NCBI RefSeq assembly: GCF_018861735.1
Contig: NZ_JAHLEB010000038.1
Location: 1 to 48,566, forward strand
Length of the DNA: 48,566 nucleotides
From: Clostridium lacusfryxellense
GTDB lineage: Bacteria > Bacillota > Clostridia > Clostridiales > Clostridiaceae
Reading direction: 5' to 3'
Numbering within the stretch: the stretch's first letter is position 1; each line of letters opens with the position of its first letter. The position numbers and the translations under genes are program-made. Below, piece by piece: positions 8,043 through 17,600 of the stretch. The notes beneath the pieces are model-generated. The model saw only the letters and a list, made by a program, of their open reading frames with translations. It was not told the origin of the DNA and searched no databases.

Positions 8043-9275
8043 TTATTCTTCATCCCATATCATTTTTGCCAATGGAAAAGGTTCTAGAGCTCGATCTAAT
8101 ATACCTTGAACATAGGCAATTAAAATCCCATAATTAACCATAGGTACATCAAATTCTTTTGCTGACTCAATTCTATTGAGCATCGCAGCTCTATTTAACA
8201 TGCAAGCGCCACAATGTATTATTAGTGCATATCTTTTAACATCCTCTGTGAAAGTAACCCCTGAAGTGTATTCGAAATCTATCTGTTTACCCGTAATTTG
8301 CCTAAGCCATCTAGGAATTTTAACTCTTCCTATGTCATCAGCTTGCTTATGATGTGTACATCCTTCTGAAACTAGTACTTTATCTCCATCCTTAAGCTTT
8401 TCAACTGCCTTAACTCCCCTTATAAGCTGGACTAAATCCCCTTTATATCTTGCAAATAAAATTGAAAAAGAGGTCATAGGAATGTCCTTAGGTGTATCTG
8501 CTGCTACTTTTAAAAACACTTGTGAATCTGTAATAACAATTCTAGGTTTCTTACCTAGATTCTCTAAAGTTTCCCGTAATTCATGTTCTTTAGTAACTAT
8601 TGCAATTGCATCACTTTCAAGAATATCTCTAATGGTCTGTTGCTGAGGAAGTATTAATCGTCCCTTTGGGGCTGCCTTATCTATAGGCGTAACTAATACT
8701 ACAAAATCACCCGGACTAATAAGGTCTCCTATAATTTTAAATTTTTCTTCCTCTTCTGGGATCATACTTATAATTTTATCTTTAAGTTGCTTTACTCCTT
8801 GTTTTGTAACTGCTGAAACAGAAACAGAAGGAATATCTAGTCCATTATTTATTTTACTAATGAGCTCTTCATTTACGGTAGCTATATCAGCCTTATTTAA
8901 AACCGCTATTACTGGTATCTTTTTACTTTTTACTTGATCTATAATATATTTATCATAGTCAGTTAATCCAATAGAGGCATCAATAACCACTAAAGCAATA
9001 TTTGTTTTATTTAAAACCTCAAGTGTCTTCTTTTTTCTTAATTCTCCAAGCTCTCCAACATCGTCTAGCCCTGCGGTATCAATTATTACGCAAGGCCCAA
9101 TTGGCAATATTTCCATAGCCTTGTATACCGGATCGGTAGTTGTTCCTTTCATATCTGACACAATAGCTGTTTCCTGATTTGTTAAAGCGTTTATTATGCT
9201 AGATTTTCCTGCGTTCCTCATTCCAAATAACGCTATATGGACTCTTTCTGAGCGAGGTGTATCATTTAAACTCAA
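8043..9275 (-). CDS. hydF: [FeFe]-hydrogenase maturation GTPase HydF
   Basis: Scaffold GTPase that carries the 2Fe precursor cluster and loads it into apo-HydA. The N-terminal GTPase domain shows G1 GMRNAGKSS, the switch DMKGTTTDP, G3 DTAGLDD and G4 NKAD. A middle dimerisation domain follows. The C-terminal cluster domain shows the ligands CTHHKQ and HCGACM, about 50 residues apart as in the family's CxH...HCxxC motif. Start is TTG at 9275, placed 8 bases after AAGGAGG; the nearby ATG is out of frame and makes only six residues. 410 residues is normal. aspA ends 13 bases upstream, so the two are co-transcribed. hydE and hydG are not in the window. Confidence 0.95.
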   Translation of the reverse strand: MSLNDTPRSERVHIALFGMRNAGKSSIINALTNQETAIVSDMKGTTTDPVYKAMEILPIGPCVIIDTAGLDDVGELGELRKKKTLEVLNKTNIALVVIDASIGLTDYDKYIIDQVKSKKIPVIAVLNKADIATVNEELISKINNGLDIPSVSVSAVTKQGVKQLKDKIISMIPEEEEKFKIIGDLISPGDFVVLVTPIDKAAPKGRLILPQQQTIRDILESDAIAIVTKEHELRETLENLGKKPRIVITDSQVFLKVAADTPKDIPMTSFSILFARYKGDLVQLIRGVKAVEKLKDGDKVLVSEGCTHHKQADDIGRVKIPRWLRQITGKQIDFEYTSGVTFTEDVKRYALIIHCGACMLNRAAMLNRIESAKEFDVPMVNYGILIAYVQGILDRALEPFPLAKMIWDEE

Positions 9276-9288
9276 TTTTCATTCCTCC

Positions 9289-10689
9289 TTATTTTAACCC
9301 GGGTATTCCTGGTTTCGTTAATTCATACGGATTTAATATTTCCTCTATTTTTACATTGCTAAGTATTTTCTCTGAGAGTAGTATATCCCTAATGGTCTTA
9401 TCCTCTTTTAAAGCTTTTTTTGCTACGCTACTAGCCTTATCATATCCTATATGATGAACTAATGCAGTAACTAAAGCTGTAGATTTTTCAAGATTTTCTT
9501 TACATTTTTTTTCATTTACACTAATGCCTTCAATACATTTTTCTCTAAATATTATAACGCATCTGTTTAAAAGCTCAAGGGATTCAAGCAAACTCTCTGT
9601 AATAAGTGGTGTAAAAGAGTTAAGTTCCAATTGTCCCATTGAACTCGCCATAGTTATAGCTCCATCATTTGCAATAACTCTCATAGAAACCTGAGCCACC
9701 ATCTCCGGAATCACAGGGTTAACTTTTCCAGGCATTATTGTAGAACCTGCTTGCATTTCTGGTAAATTTATCTCCCCAAAACCACCCTTTGGTCCAGAAT
9801 TTAATAACCTTAAATCATTTGATATTTTTAAAAGGTTAACACTACAAGACTTGAGTAATCCGGACACCTCCACATACACATCACAGTTTTGAGTTATATC
9901 CATTGGATAATCAGACCTAGCCAGGCCTAGCTTTGTTAAATCTTGAAGGGAATCCGTTATCATATATATAAATTTATTTGTAGCATTGAGTCCCGTCCCA
10001 ATAGCTGTAGCACCCATATTTATTTGTCTTAACCGTTCTTCTACCTTATAAATTCTCCAACGATCTCTCTCTATTGCCTTTGCATAGGCGCCAAATCCTT
10101 GACCTACCATCATAGGAAGTGCATCCATAAGTTGAGTTCTCCCTAGCTTTATCATATCTGCAAATTCATTTTCTTTCTCTTGAAACGACTGCTGAAGCTC
10201 TGACAAAGATTTACTTAACTTCCTTATAAGATGGATTGCTGCAATTCTAAGTGCAGTTGGATAAACATCATTTGTAGATTGAGACATGTTAACATCATTT
10301 AAAGGATGTATTAAATCATATTCTCCCTTATTTCCTCCAAGGATTTCAATTGCTCTATTGGCAATTACTTCATTTACATTCATATTAGTTGAAGTTCCTG
10401 CTCCACCTTGAAAAGCACTAACCACAAAGTTATAATCAAGTTCTCCGCAAATTACATCTTCACTTGCTTTTATAATAGCATTTGCTTTTTCATGATCAAG
10501 TTTTTTAAGATTCTTATTTACACCCGCTGCTGCTTTTTTAATAATTGCAATTTCATATATCAATTTTAAATTTACGCTCTTATTTTCTAATGGAAAGTTT
10601 TCAATTGCCCTTTGAGTATTGATTCCATAATAAAATTTATCATCTATCTTTATCTCGCCAAGTAAATCCTTTTCAATTCTATATCCCAT
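9289..10689 (-). CDS. aspA: Aspartate ammonia-lyase
   Basis: Aspartase of the fumarase/aspartase superfamily: L-aspartate to fumarate plus ammonia, as a cytosolic tetramer. Signature elements are present: QGGAGTSTNMNVNEVIANRA, the catalytic-loop sequence GSTIMPGKVNP, and HPLNDVNMSQSTNDVYPTA. 466 residues is the normal length. The start ATG follows AAGGAAGGGTATA. Pairing with hydF is seen in many anaerobes, where an aspA-like gene sits inside hydrogenase maturation clusters; the reason is not settled. Fumarase or argininosuccinate-lyase relatives are less likely given overall similarity to AspA. Confidence 0.9.
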   Translation of the reverse strand: MGYRIEKDLLGEIKIDDKFYYGINTQRAIENFPLENKSVNLKLIYEIAIIKKAAAGVNKNLKKLDHEKANAIIKASEDVICGELDYNFVVSAFQGGAGTSTNMNVNEVIANRAIEILGGNKGEYDLIHPLNDVNMSQSTNDVYPTALRIAAIHLIRKLSKSLSELQQSFQEKENEFADMIKLGRTQLMDALPMMVGQGFGAYAKAIERDRWRIYKVEERLRQINMGATAIGTGLNATNKFIYMITDSLQDLTKLGLARSDYPMDITQNCDVYVEVSGLLKSCSVNLLKISNDLRLLNSGPKGGFGEINLPEMQAGSTIMPGKVNPVIPEMVAQVSMRVIANDGAITMASSMGQLELNSFTPLITESLLESLELLNRCVIIFREKCIEGISVNEKKCKENLEKSTALVTALVHHIGYDKASSVAKKALKEDKTIRDILLSEKILSNVKIEEILNPYELTKPGIPGLK

Positions 10690-10833
10690 TATACCCTTCC
10701 TTTTTCAACTAATTTACTATCTATAAAAATAGAATACCATTTAAAATAAAAAAAATCAAAATTCTGTTGTTTAATCAAAAACTATTATATAATATTAATT
10801 ATATAATCAACAAAATATAGCGAGGTATTAAAT

Positions 10834-11139
10834 ATGGCAAAAAAAAACAGTAGAAATAACGATCTTTTATATAATTCTAAAGCGACCGCTTCTCCACAAA
10901 TCTATTCCTTATTAATTAATCTAGTAAACCAGGATAAAGAAGCTCTGGCAAAAGCGGTGATTAAAGTTGATTATCTCTTAGAATATGCAAGCCGATGCAT
11001 AAAACAAAAGGATTTTGAGGAAGCAAATGAAGGTTTAAGTAAGGCTAAAAGTAGAATAGACATGTTAAAAAACGAAGATGTTGATACTGAATACTTAGAA
11101 TATTTATATGTTGGTATAGCAAAAAAGACGACCATATAA
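10834..11139 (+). CDS. Small helical protein of unknown function
   Basis: 101 residues, hydrophilic and predicted helical (for example QDKEALAKAVIKVDYLLEYA and EEANEGLSKAKSRIDML), with an SD-like GCGAGG 9 bases before ATG. The acidic/basic heptad-like spacing in the second half suggests a helical hairpin or helical-repeat fragment. I do not recognise a family. It is divergent from aspA and convergent with the HD-GYP response regulator, sharing a bidirectional terminator with the latter. Confidence 0.55.
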   Translation: MAKKNSRNNDLLYNSKATASPQIYSLLINLVNQDKEALAKAVIKVDYLLEYASRCIKQKDFEEANEGLSKAKSRIDMLKNEDVDTEYLEYLYVGIAKKTTI

Positions 11140-11140
11140 G

Positions 11141-11178
11141 AAAACCCCCGACCAATTTATTAATTAGTCGAGGGTTTT
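11141..11178. terminator. Bidirectional terminator, small gene / response regulator
   Basis: AAAACCCCCGACCAAT / ATTAGTCGAGGGTTTT hairpin of the dispersed AAAACCC...GGGTTTT type between convergent genes. It closes the NRPS-kinase-regulator transcript. Confidence 0.8.
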
Positions 11179-11207
11179 CTTACGGGGTTTAGGAAACCGT
11201 AGTTAGT

Positions 11208-12716
11208 TTACAAATCATCTAATTGCACAACCCCGCTTTTAAGTAGTCTAACAAATCGCTCCACAATTTCTGGTTCAAACTGACTTCCAGATCCTTTTAT
11301 TAATTGAACTATAGCATCATCAAGGGAGAGCTTCCGCCTATATAGTCTATTTGTAGTCATTGCATCAAAAGAATCTGCTATTGCCAAAATTTTTGCTAGG
11401 AATGGAATTTCATCTCCTTTTAAACCGTTAGGATAACCCTTTCCGTCCACTCGTTCATGATGGAACATTACAAGAGGAACAATATCTTTAAACATCGATA
11501 ATGCAGAAAGTATATTAGCCCCTGTTAAAGGATGTTTCCTTATCTCTTCAAATTCTAGTTCACTTAACTTTTTACCTGACAAAAGTATATCATCTGCAGT
11601 ACCTATTTTGCCTATATCATGGAATATTCCTGCTACCCTTAACAAGTCTAAATCTTTTTCATTTAAATGATTAAAACATTTCCCGATTTCTACAGCATAT
11701 TTTGAAACTCTGTCTGAATGTCCACTTGTATAATCGTCCTTTGCATCAACTGTAAGTCTTAAAGTATCTATAGTCTCTTCATATCCGGCCTTGATTATTT
11801 CATAAGTTTTATTGAGTTCATCATTTTGTATATTAAGTAATGAATGCAAGAATGCGTTATTTATAGAGCTTGCTGCGTGTTTTGCAAATATCTCCAATAA
11901 ACTTATGTTTTTATCATCGCTAAGTTCCACATAAATAACTCCCATACACTCTGATTTATCATTAATAAGCGGAAAGAATACACCTTCTTCATATCGCACC
12001 TTTTTCTTTTGCATTCTAGCTGAACCTGCATATACCATAAGGGATGGGTTAAACATCCTTGTAAATGTATTTACATCAGTATCAAACTTTCCAATGCCTT
12101 TAAAAAAGCTTTCCGTTAAAATGCCTTCATGGCCAAAAATATTATCAGCGAAAATAAAAGCATTAGTTGACTTAACTATTTTAAGAAGATTTCTAAGTAC
12201 CTCTTCAAGTATCACGTCTATAGGCTGCAGTTGATATATCTTGGGAACTGACTCCAAAATGCTATTAAGTCCGTTTCGTGTCAGCTTAATTTCATTCATC
12301 ATAGCTACGACCTTGTAAGCTGATTTGACCAGAAGCAAAAGTTGACTTTGATCATTCGATTTACTACAATAACCTTGTATATCATTTTTTTCAAGCGTCT
12401 CTAAAGGTGGTGCAGACTCTGAATAACCAGTTAAAAACAATATATATAATTCTTTGTCAAATTTCCTTATTATCTCAACTACTTGTGTTCCATTAATGTT
12501 ATTAAGCATATAATCAAGAATCAATAAATCATAATGATTATTTTTAATTTTCTCAATTCCTTCTTCATGATCTGTATATCCTTCAAATTCGTAACCATAC
12601 TTCTCAAGAATAACCCTCAAAGTTTTAATTATTCCTATTTCATCATCAATAGCTATTATTTTAAACTTTTCTCTTTTGTTTATTAATTCAACTTTTTTTA
12701 TATTAGAAATCCTCAC
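11208..12716 (-). CDS. Response regulator with HD-GYP (c-di-GMP phosphodiesterase) output
   Basis: Two-component response regulator that should hydrolyse cyclic di-GMP. The N-terminal receiver has the acidic pair AIDDE, the phospho-acceptor Asp in LILDYML (about residue 68), the Thr in FLTGY and the Lys in CSKS. A middle segment of about 180 residues looks GAF-like. The C-terminal HD-GYP domain has HDIGKIG (about 366-372) and HHERVDGKGYPNG, with all metal ligands and the GYP triad visible. Start: the longest frame begins at a TTG that overlaps the SD GGAGGTG; the GTG at 12716, 10 bases after it, is the better start (about 502 residues). It lies 50 bases after the histidine kinase, its likely partner, and downstream of the PilZ-NRPS. 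Confidence 0.9.
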   Translation of the reverse strand: MRISNIKKVELINKREKFKIIAIDDEIGIIKTLRVILEKYGYEFEGYTDHEEGIEKIKNNHYDLLILDYMLNNINGTQVVEIIRKFDKELYILFLTGYSESAPPLETLEKNDIQGYCSKSNDQSQLLLLVKSAYKVVAMMNEIKLTRNGLNSILESVPKIYQLQPIDVILEEVLRNLLKIVKSTNAFIFADNIFGHEGILTESFFKGIGKFDTDVNTFTRMFNPSLMVYAGSARMQKKKVRYEEGVFFPLINDKSECMGVIYVELSDDKNISLLEIFAKHAASSINNAFLHSLLNIQNDELNKTYEIIKAGYEETIDTLRLTVDAKDDYTSGHSDRVSKYAVEIGKCFNHLNEKDLDLLRVAGIFHDIGKIGTADDILLSGKKLSELEFEEIRKHPLTGANILSALSMFKDIVPLVMFHHERVDGKGYPNGLKGDEIPFLAKILAIADSFDAMTTNRLYRRKLSLDDAIVQLIKGSGSQFEPEIVERFVRLLKSGVVQLDDL

Positions 12717-12766
12717 TTTATTTCCCACCTCCAATCAAATCAAAATGCCCCGCACTTTTACACCTA

Positions 12767-14614
12767 TTATATCAAATTCTTATGAACTTTAATATAGAAA
12801 CTCACTCCTTTTTCCTCTTCAGATTCAAGCCACATATCACCTTGGAACATTACCTTTATTTTGGAATAAGAAAGATAAAGTCCAATTCCGCTTCCTTCTT
12901 TTCCTTTGGTTGTAACCATCTCTTTAAAAAGTTTATCTTTAATTTCCTGTGTTACACCTCTTCCATAATCTTTAACTTTAAAGATTATGTAGTCTCCCTT
13001 TTCAAATATTATAAACTCTATATTCCTAGAAGACGCATCAGCGGAAGTAGTGTGAGTAATTTTTCCATAAGACTGAATGGAATTCGAAATAAGATTATCA
13101 ATAACTTGTACCAAAGTTCCAATATCCCCATTAATTAAAAAATTTTCTTTTGTTTCATTTGAAATAATTAAATTACAAAAATTAGATTTAACCTCATACT
13201 TCATAAGGAATTCAATATTTTGAATTATCTCTTCTAGTGTAAAACTTATTTCTTTACGAGTATCGGAACTTGCTACCTGGTTCTTTATCGCAGTCAAAGC
13301 ATTACTCATATAAGAAAAATGCGCTTTAATATCGTTAATATTAGTTAACATTTCATCTGCTATCTCGTGATGATCACTCTCACTCACAATTGTATTGCCC
13401 ACAGATTCATTATATTCTTTAGTAAGATCCTCTAAAGCTATAATACACCCAGCTATTGACATTATAGGAGTTTTTAGATTGTGAGAGATCCCTCCCATTA
13501 ACATACCAAGAGATGATAGCCGCTCCTGCTCTATAATTTGTTCCTGTTGCTCACTTATCTTCTTCAAGTTGACCTTATTTTGAGTTATGTCTTTTAATAA
13601 AATTATATTACCTAAGTGGTTTTCACCTGATATTATGGGTGTAATTTCAATATTGAAATATTTGTCAAATTTTTCTTCACAAAAGTGGTGTTCAAAGATG
13701 ATAGACTCCTTCATAACATTTACTTTTCTTATAACCTCTTTAAAATGGTACATTTCATGAGATTTGAAAAAGCCTAAAACGTTAAAAAGATAATGTTTCC
13801 TTTTAATCTTTACAATGGGATCAAATATATTCTGCATAGTCTTATTATAATCAGTAATTCGAAAGTTTTCATCTATAACAATAAAACCATCGGATATTCT
13901 ATCCACTATTGTTCCCATTGCTATGGGCATGAGATTAAGAAAATTAAATTTAAAAATTGCTATCATTTCAAATAATCCAAAAATGGTGAAAGCAATTGAG
14001 TTTGATAAAAAAGGTAAGTCGAGTAAATTTAGTGTAAAAGCTATGTTTACAAATACAGGGACTAAAAACCCAATAACAATAAATAGCGATTGTTTTGAAA
14101 AATAACCAGAGTTCTTTATTGAAAATACCACTAAATAACTTATCCCAATAAATATGCAAATATAAGAATAAACTGAATGGAAGTAAAAATAACTTCCATA
14201 TATTGCATCTTTGTTATTAACAGAGTACTTAACAAAAAAAAGTTTATGCATGTTGTTAGTCCATATTAATACCGTTGATAACAGTGGAATTATAAAAAGC
14301 ATAAGGTATTTCCATGAAAATTTTATTCGTGTATGTGCATATACAATACCAAATAGAAGAATACTAATCGGTATAAAGGAAATAGAGAAATAGCATATAT
14401 TTATAAATACCATTTCTGTATAACCATATCTTAATCTTACGCATAATTCTAGTAAAGTACCTATATTCCAAATAAATAACAATACTATTATTGATATAAA
14501 CACATTCTTTAACTGTGATTTATTTGAATTTTTATAAATCATATAAGCCATAATAATAATAATTACTGTTGACATAAGAAGTAACACTAAGCTAATATCA
14601 ATTTTTCCTATCAT
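12767..14614 (-). CDS. Membrane histidine kinase, 7TM sensor with PAS
   Basis: Sensor kinase of 615 residues. The first 225 residues form about seven hydrophobic helices, resembling the 7TM N-terminal module of some Firmicute kinases. A PAS domain follows (about 235-345, IVDRISDGFIVIDENFRITDYN), then a short coiled coil, the dimerisation/phospho-acceptor helix GGISHNLKTPI (His378) and an HATPase domain with N box DNLISNSIQS and G boxes VKDYGRGV and GSGIGLYLS. The start ATG follows AAAGGGGGATATT, and it begins 20 bases after the NRPS stop codon. It most likely phosphorylates the adjacent HD-GYP regulator. The signal sensed is unknown; a membrane-lipid or product cue would fit the location. Confidence 0.9.
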   Translation of the reverse strand: MIGKIDISLVLLLMSTVIIIIMAYMIYKNSNKSQLKNVFISIIVLLFIWNIGTLLELCVRLRYGYTEMVFINICYFSISFIPISILLFGIVYAHTRIKFSWKYLMLFIIPLLSTVLIWTNNMHKLFFVKYSVNNKDAIYGSYFYFHSVYSYICIFIGISYLVVFSIKNSGYFSKQSLFIVIGFLVPVFVNIAFTLNLLDLPFLSNSIAFTIFGLFEMIAIFKFNFLNLMPIAMGTIVDRISDGFIVIDENFRITDYNKTMQNIFDPIVKIKRKHYLFNVLGFFKSHEMYHFKEVIRKVNVMKESIIFEHHFCEEKFDKYFNIEITPIISGENHLGNIILLKDITQNKVNLKKISEQQEQIIEQERLSSLGMLMGGISHNLKTPIMSIAGCIIALEDLTKEYNESVGNTIVSESDHHEIADEMLTNINDIKAHFSYMSNALTAIKNQVASSDTRKEISFTLEEIIQNIEFLMKYEVKSNFCNLIISNETKENFLINGDIGTLVQVIDNLISNSIQSYGKITHTTSADASSRNIEFIIFEKGDYIIFKVKDYGRGVTQEIKDKLFKEMVTTKGKEGSGIGLYLSYSKIKVMFQGDMWLESEEEKGVSFYIKVHKNLI

Positions 14615-14633
14615 AATATCCCCCTTTAAAATG

Positions 14634-17600
14634 TTAAATTATTTCATCAATAACATTCGCAAGTTCCTTCGCATGTGATTTTATAAAATAGTGATTAGCA
14701 TCTTTTAAAGTAATTAAACTCATTTTTTCGCAATAATTTAACCACTCTTTATATTTCTTCTCATAGTTTTTTGTAGATGAATCACTTTCACCTATTACTA
14801 AATAAACTGGTGTTAATAATTTACTACTTTTGTTTCGAGAAAAATCATGAAAGTATTTCATATAACATCTTACATCATGCCTAAATGCTTTGATAATTAA
14901 TGACATTTCTTTGTTTCCAAATGCGTAATTAGCCCCACCAAGTTTATTAAGGTATTTTATTATCGCTTCATCATTTTTTAATTTATAAGGGTCTACAACA
15001 TCTCCATAATACTTTATAAACTTTGGTGGAATTATGCCACCTATAAAAATAGCCTTAATTTTTATTTTTTCTTTTTCTAATAATCTAGCTATTTCAATAG
15101 TAAGTGCACTTCCAACACAATGTCCATACAAAACAATCTCCGTTTTTATAAGTTTTTTTATCTCTTCAACACATAATAAAGCTATTTCCTCAATAGGTTT
15201 TAAAACACCTGTTTTCTCTCCAAAATCATGTCCAGGTAGAATAACCGAATATAATGAATACTTGTCGGATATTTGGGACAACTGAGTTCCAATTTCATTA
15301 TATACTATTGGAGCTCCTCCGCCGTAAGGAATACCCAATATTGATATTCCTTTAATATCATCAGACTCCATTACAGAATAGAAAATACTATCTATACCTT
15401 TTTTATTCTGAATTTTTTTCGCCAGTGCTTCAATAGTCGGATATTTATATATATCAGAAATTGTAATTCCACAACCAATACTAAGGGACACATTGATAGC
15501 TAATAATGAATCTCCTCCAATGTTGAAAAAATCACTCTTTACTCCTATTTTATCTGTATTTAGTTCTTTCTCCCAAATGCCTGCAATCCTTTTTTCTATC
15601 TCATTTCTAGGCTCTACATATTCTTCATCAAGAGAAATACTAAGGAACGGATCAGGTAATTTTTTTCTATCAATTTTCCCGTTACCTGAGAGTGGCAATT
15701 TGTCCATTCTTACAAAATATGAAGGTATCATATATATTGGTAAATTCTTAGAAAGGTACTCCCTTATTTCAACATTGGTTAGCTCCGAATCTGAAACATA
15801 ATAAGCGCATAGGTAACTATTCCTAGTTTCATCCTTTCTATCAATTACTACAGTTTCCTTAATTGATTTGAATCTCAATAATTGATACTCAATCTCACCA
15901 AGCTCTATCCTTAATCCTCTTATTTTAACTTGATTATCAATTCTTCCTAAATATTCTATGTCACCACTTGGAAGCAATCTTGCTAAATCGCCAGTTTTGT
16001 AAATCCTATCTTCATTTAAATATTGACTTGTTATAAATTTTTGAGCCGTAATATCTGGCGCATTGAGATACCCCCTAGCTAATCCATCTCCTGCTATAAA
16101 CAGTTCACCGCTAGCTCCAATTGGTTGAACTTGAAGATTATTATTTAAAATATAAAGCCTAATATTATCTATTGGTTTCCCTATTGGTAGTACTTTTAGA
16201 TTTTCTCCTTTTATGCAATCAAAATAAGATACATCAACAGTTGCCTCAGTCGGTCCATACAAGTTAGTTAAACTTATATCGAGATTTTCAAAAACTTTAT
16301 AAAACCTTTCAAAATGTTTCAGCGTTAGAGCCTCTCCACTTGCAAATACTTGCCTTAGGCTGCTAACTTTATAATTGCTAGTTTCTCTTTGAAGAAAGTC
16401 TAAAAATACACTTATCATGGATGGTACAAAGTGTATAGTAGTAATTTTATATTTATCAATTGCACTAATAACTTCGGCTGGATCTTTCTCTCCCCCAGGG
16501 CAAAGTATAACAAGTTTTGCACCATAGAATGACCACCAAAATAGCTCCCATACGGATACATCGAAAGTATACGGTGTCTTTTGAATAATAATATCGCTCT
16601 CATTTAAAGGATATTCTTTTTGCATCCAATTCAACCTATTGATTACAGAATAGTGCTCTATCATTACTCCTTTAGGCATACCTGTTGAACCCGAAGTATA
16701 AATTACATAGGCAAGATCATTAGGTCTATTTATTATTACAAGATTAGTTGAGTCTCCTTCATATAACTCTGAATCGTCCAATAGTATTTTTTCTACATTA
16801 CTATTACTCGTGTCACTTATTCTTTTTTGTGTTAGTAGTATTTTAACATCGGCATTTTCTAACATATATTTTTTTCGACCTTCAGGATACTCAGGGTCTA
16901 TAGGTAAGTAAGCACCGCCAGCCTTTAGTATCGCCATTATACCAATAATCATCTCAAATGATCTATACACCATTATACCAACTATACTATCAGGTTTTAC
17001 ACCCTTGTCCCTGAGTTTCCTTGCAAGCTGGTTTGATTTTTCATTTAACTGCGCATATGTTAGTGACTTGTCTTCAAACAATAATGCAGTACTATTAGGC
17101 GTTTTCTTAACCTGTTCTTCAAACAATTGATGCAATGTCATATCTTTTGGATATTCAGCTTTAGTATCATTAAATTTAGAAATAGTGCTCAATAGTATAT
17201 TCTTATCCTCTTCATCGAGCATTTCAAGCTTATTTATAGCTATGTCATCATTACTTATTGCATTCTTAATCAAGTTCATTAAAGAACCACTTACTTGACG
17301 TATTTCATCTTCAGTAAATAGGTCAACTAAATAATCAACATTCAATAATAACTTTCCGCTGCCTTCCCTATCGTCCAAATGTAATATTAAAGATTCGACC
17401 TGATTTTTATTAAAGTGCCATCTAATCTCATAGCTATCTGGATGATCACCTTTTTCATACTTAGAATTTTGATATGAAAGGAGGCAATCATAAAATTTAT
17501 CTATAACTTTATATTTTTCTCTATAATCTTTTAAAATCAATTCATAACTATATTTTTGATTTCTTAAATACCCATTCAGTTCTTTTGATACATAATGAGC

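Noticed and set aside
9262-9284. ATG right after the hydF SD as start codon
   Set aside because: It is out of frame with HydF and encodes only six residues; the TTG at the proper distance is in frame.
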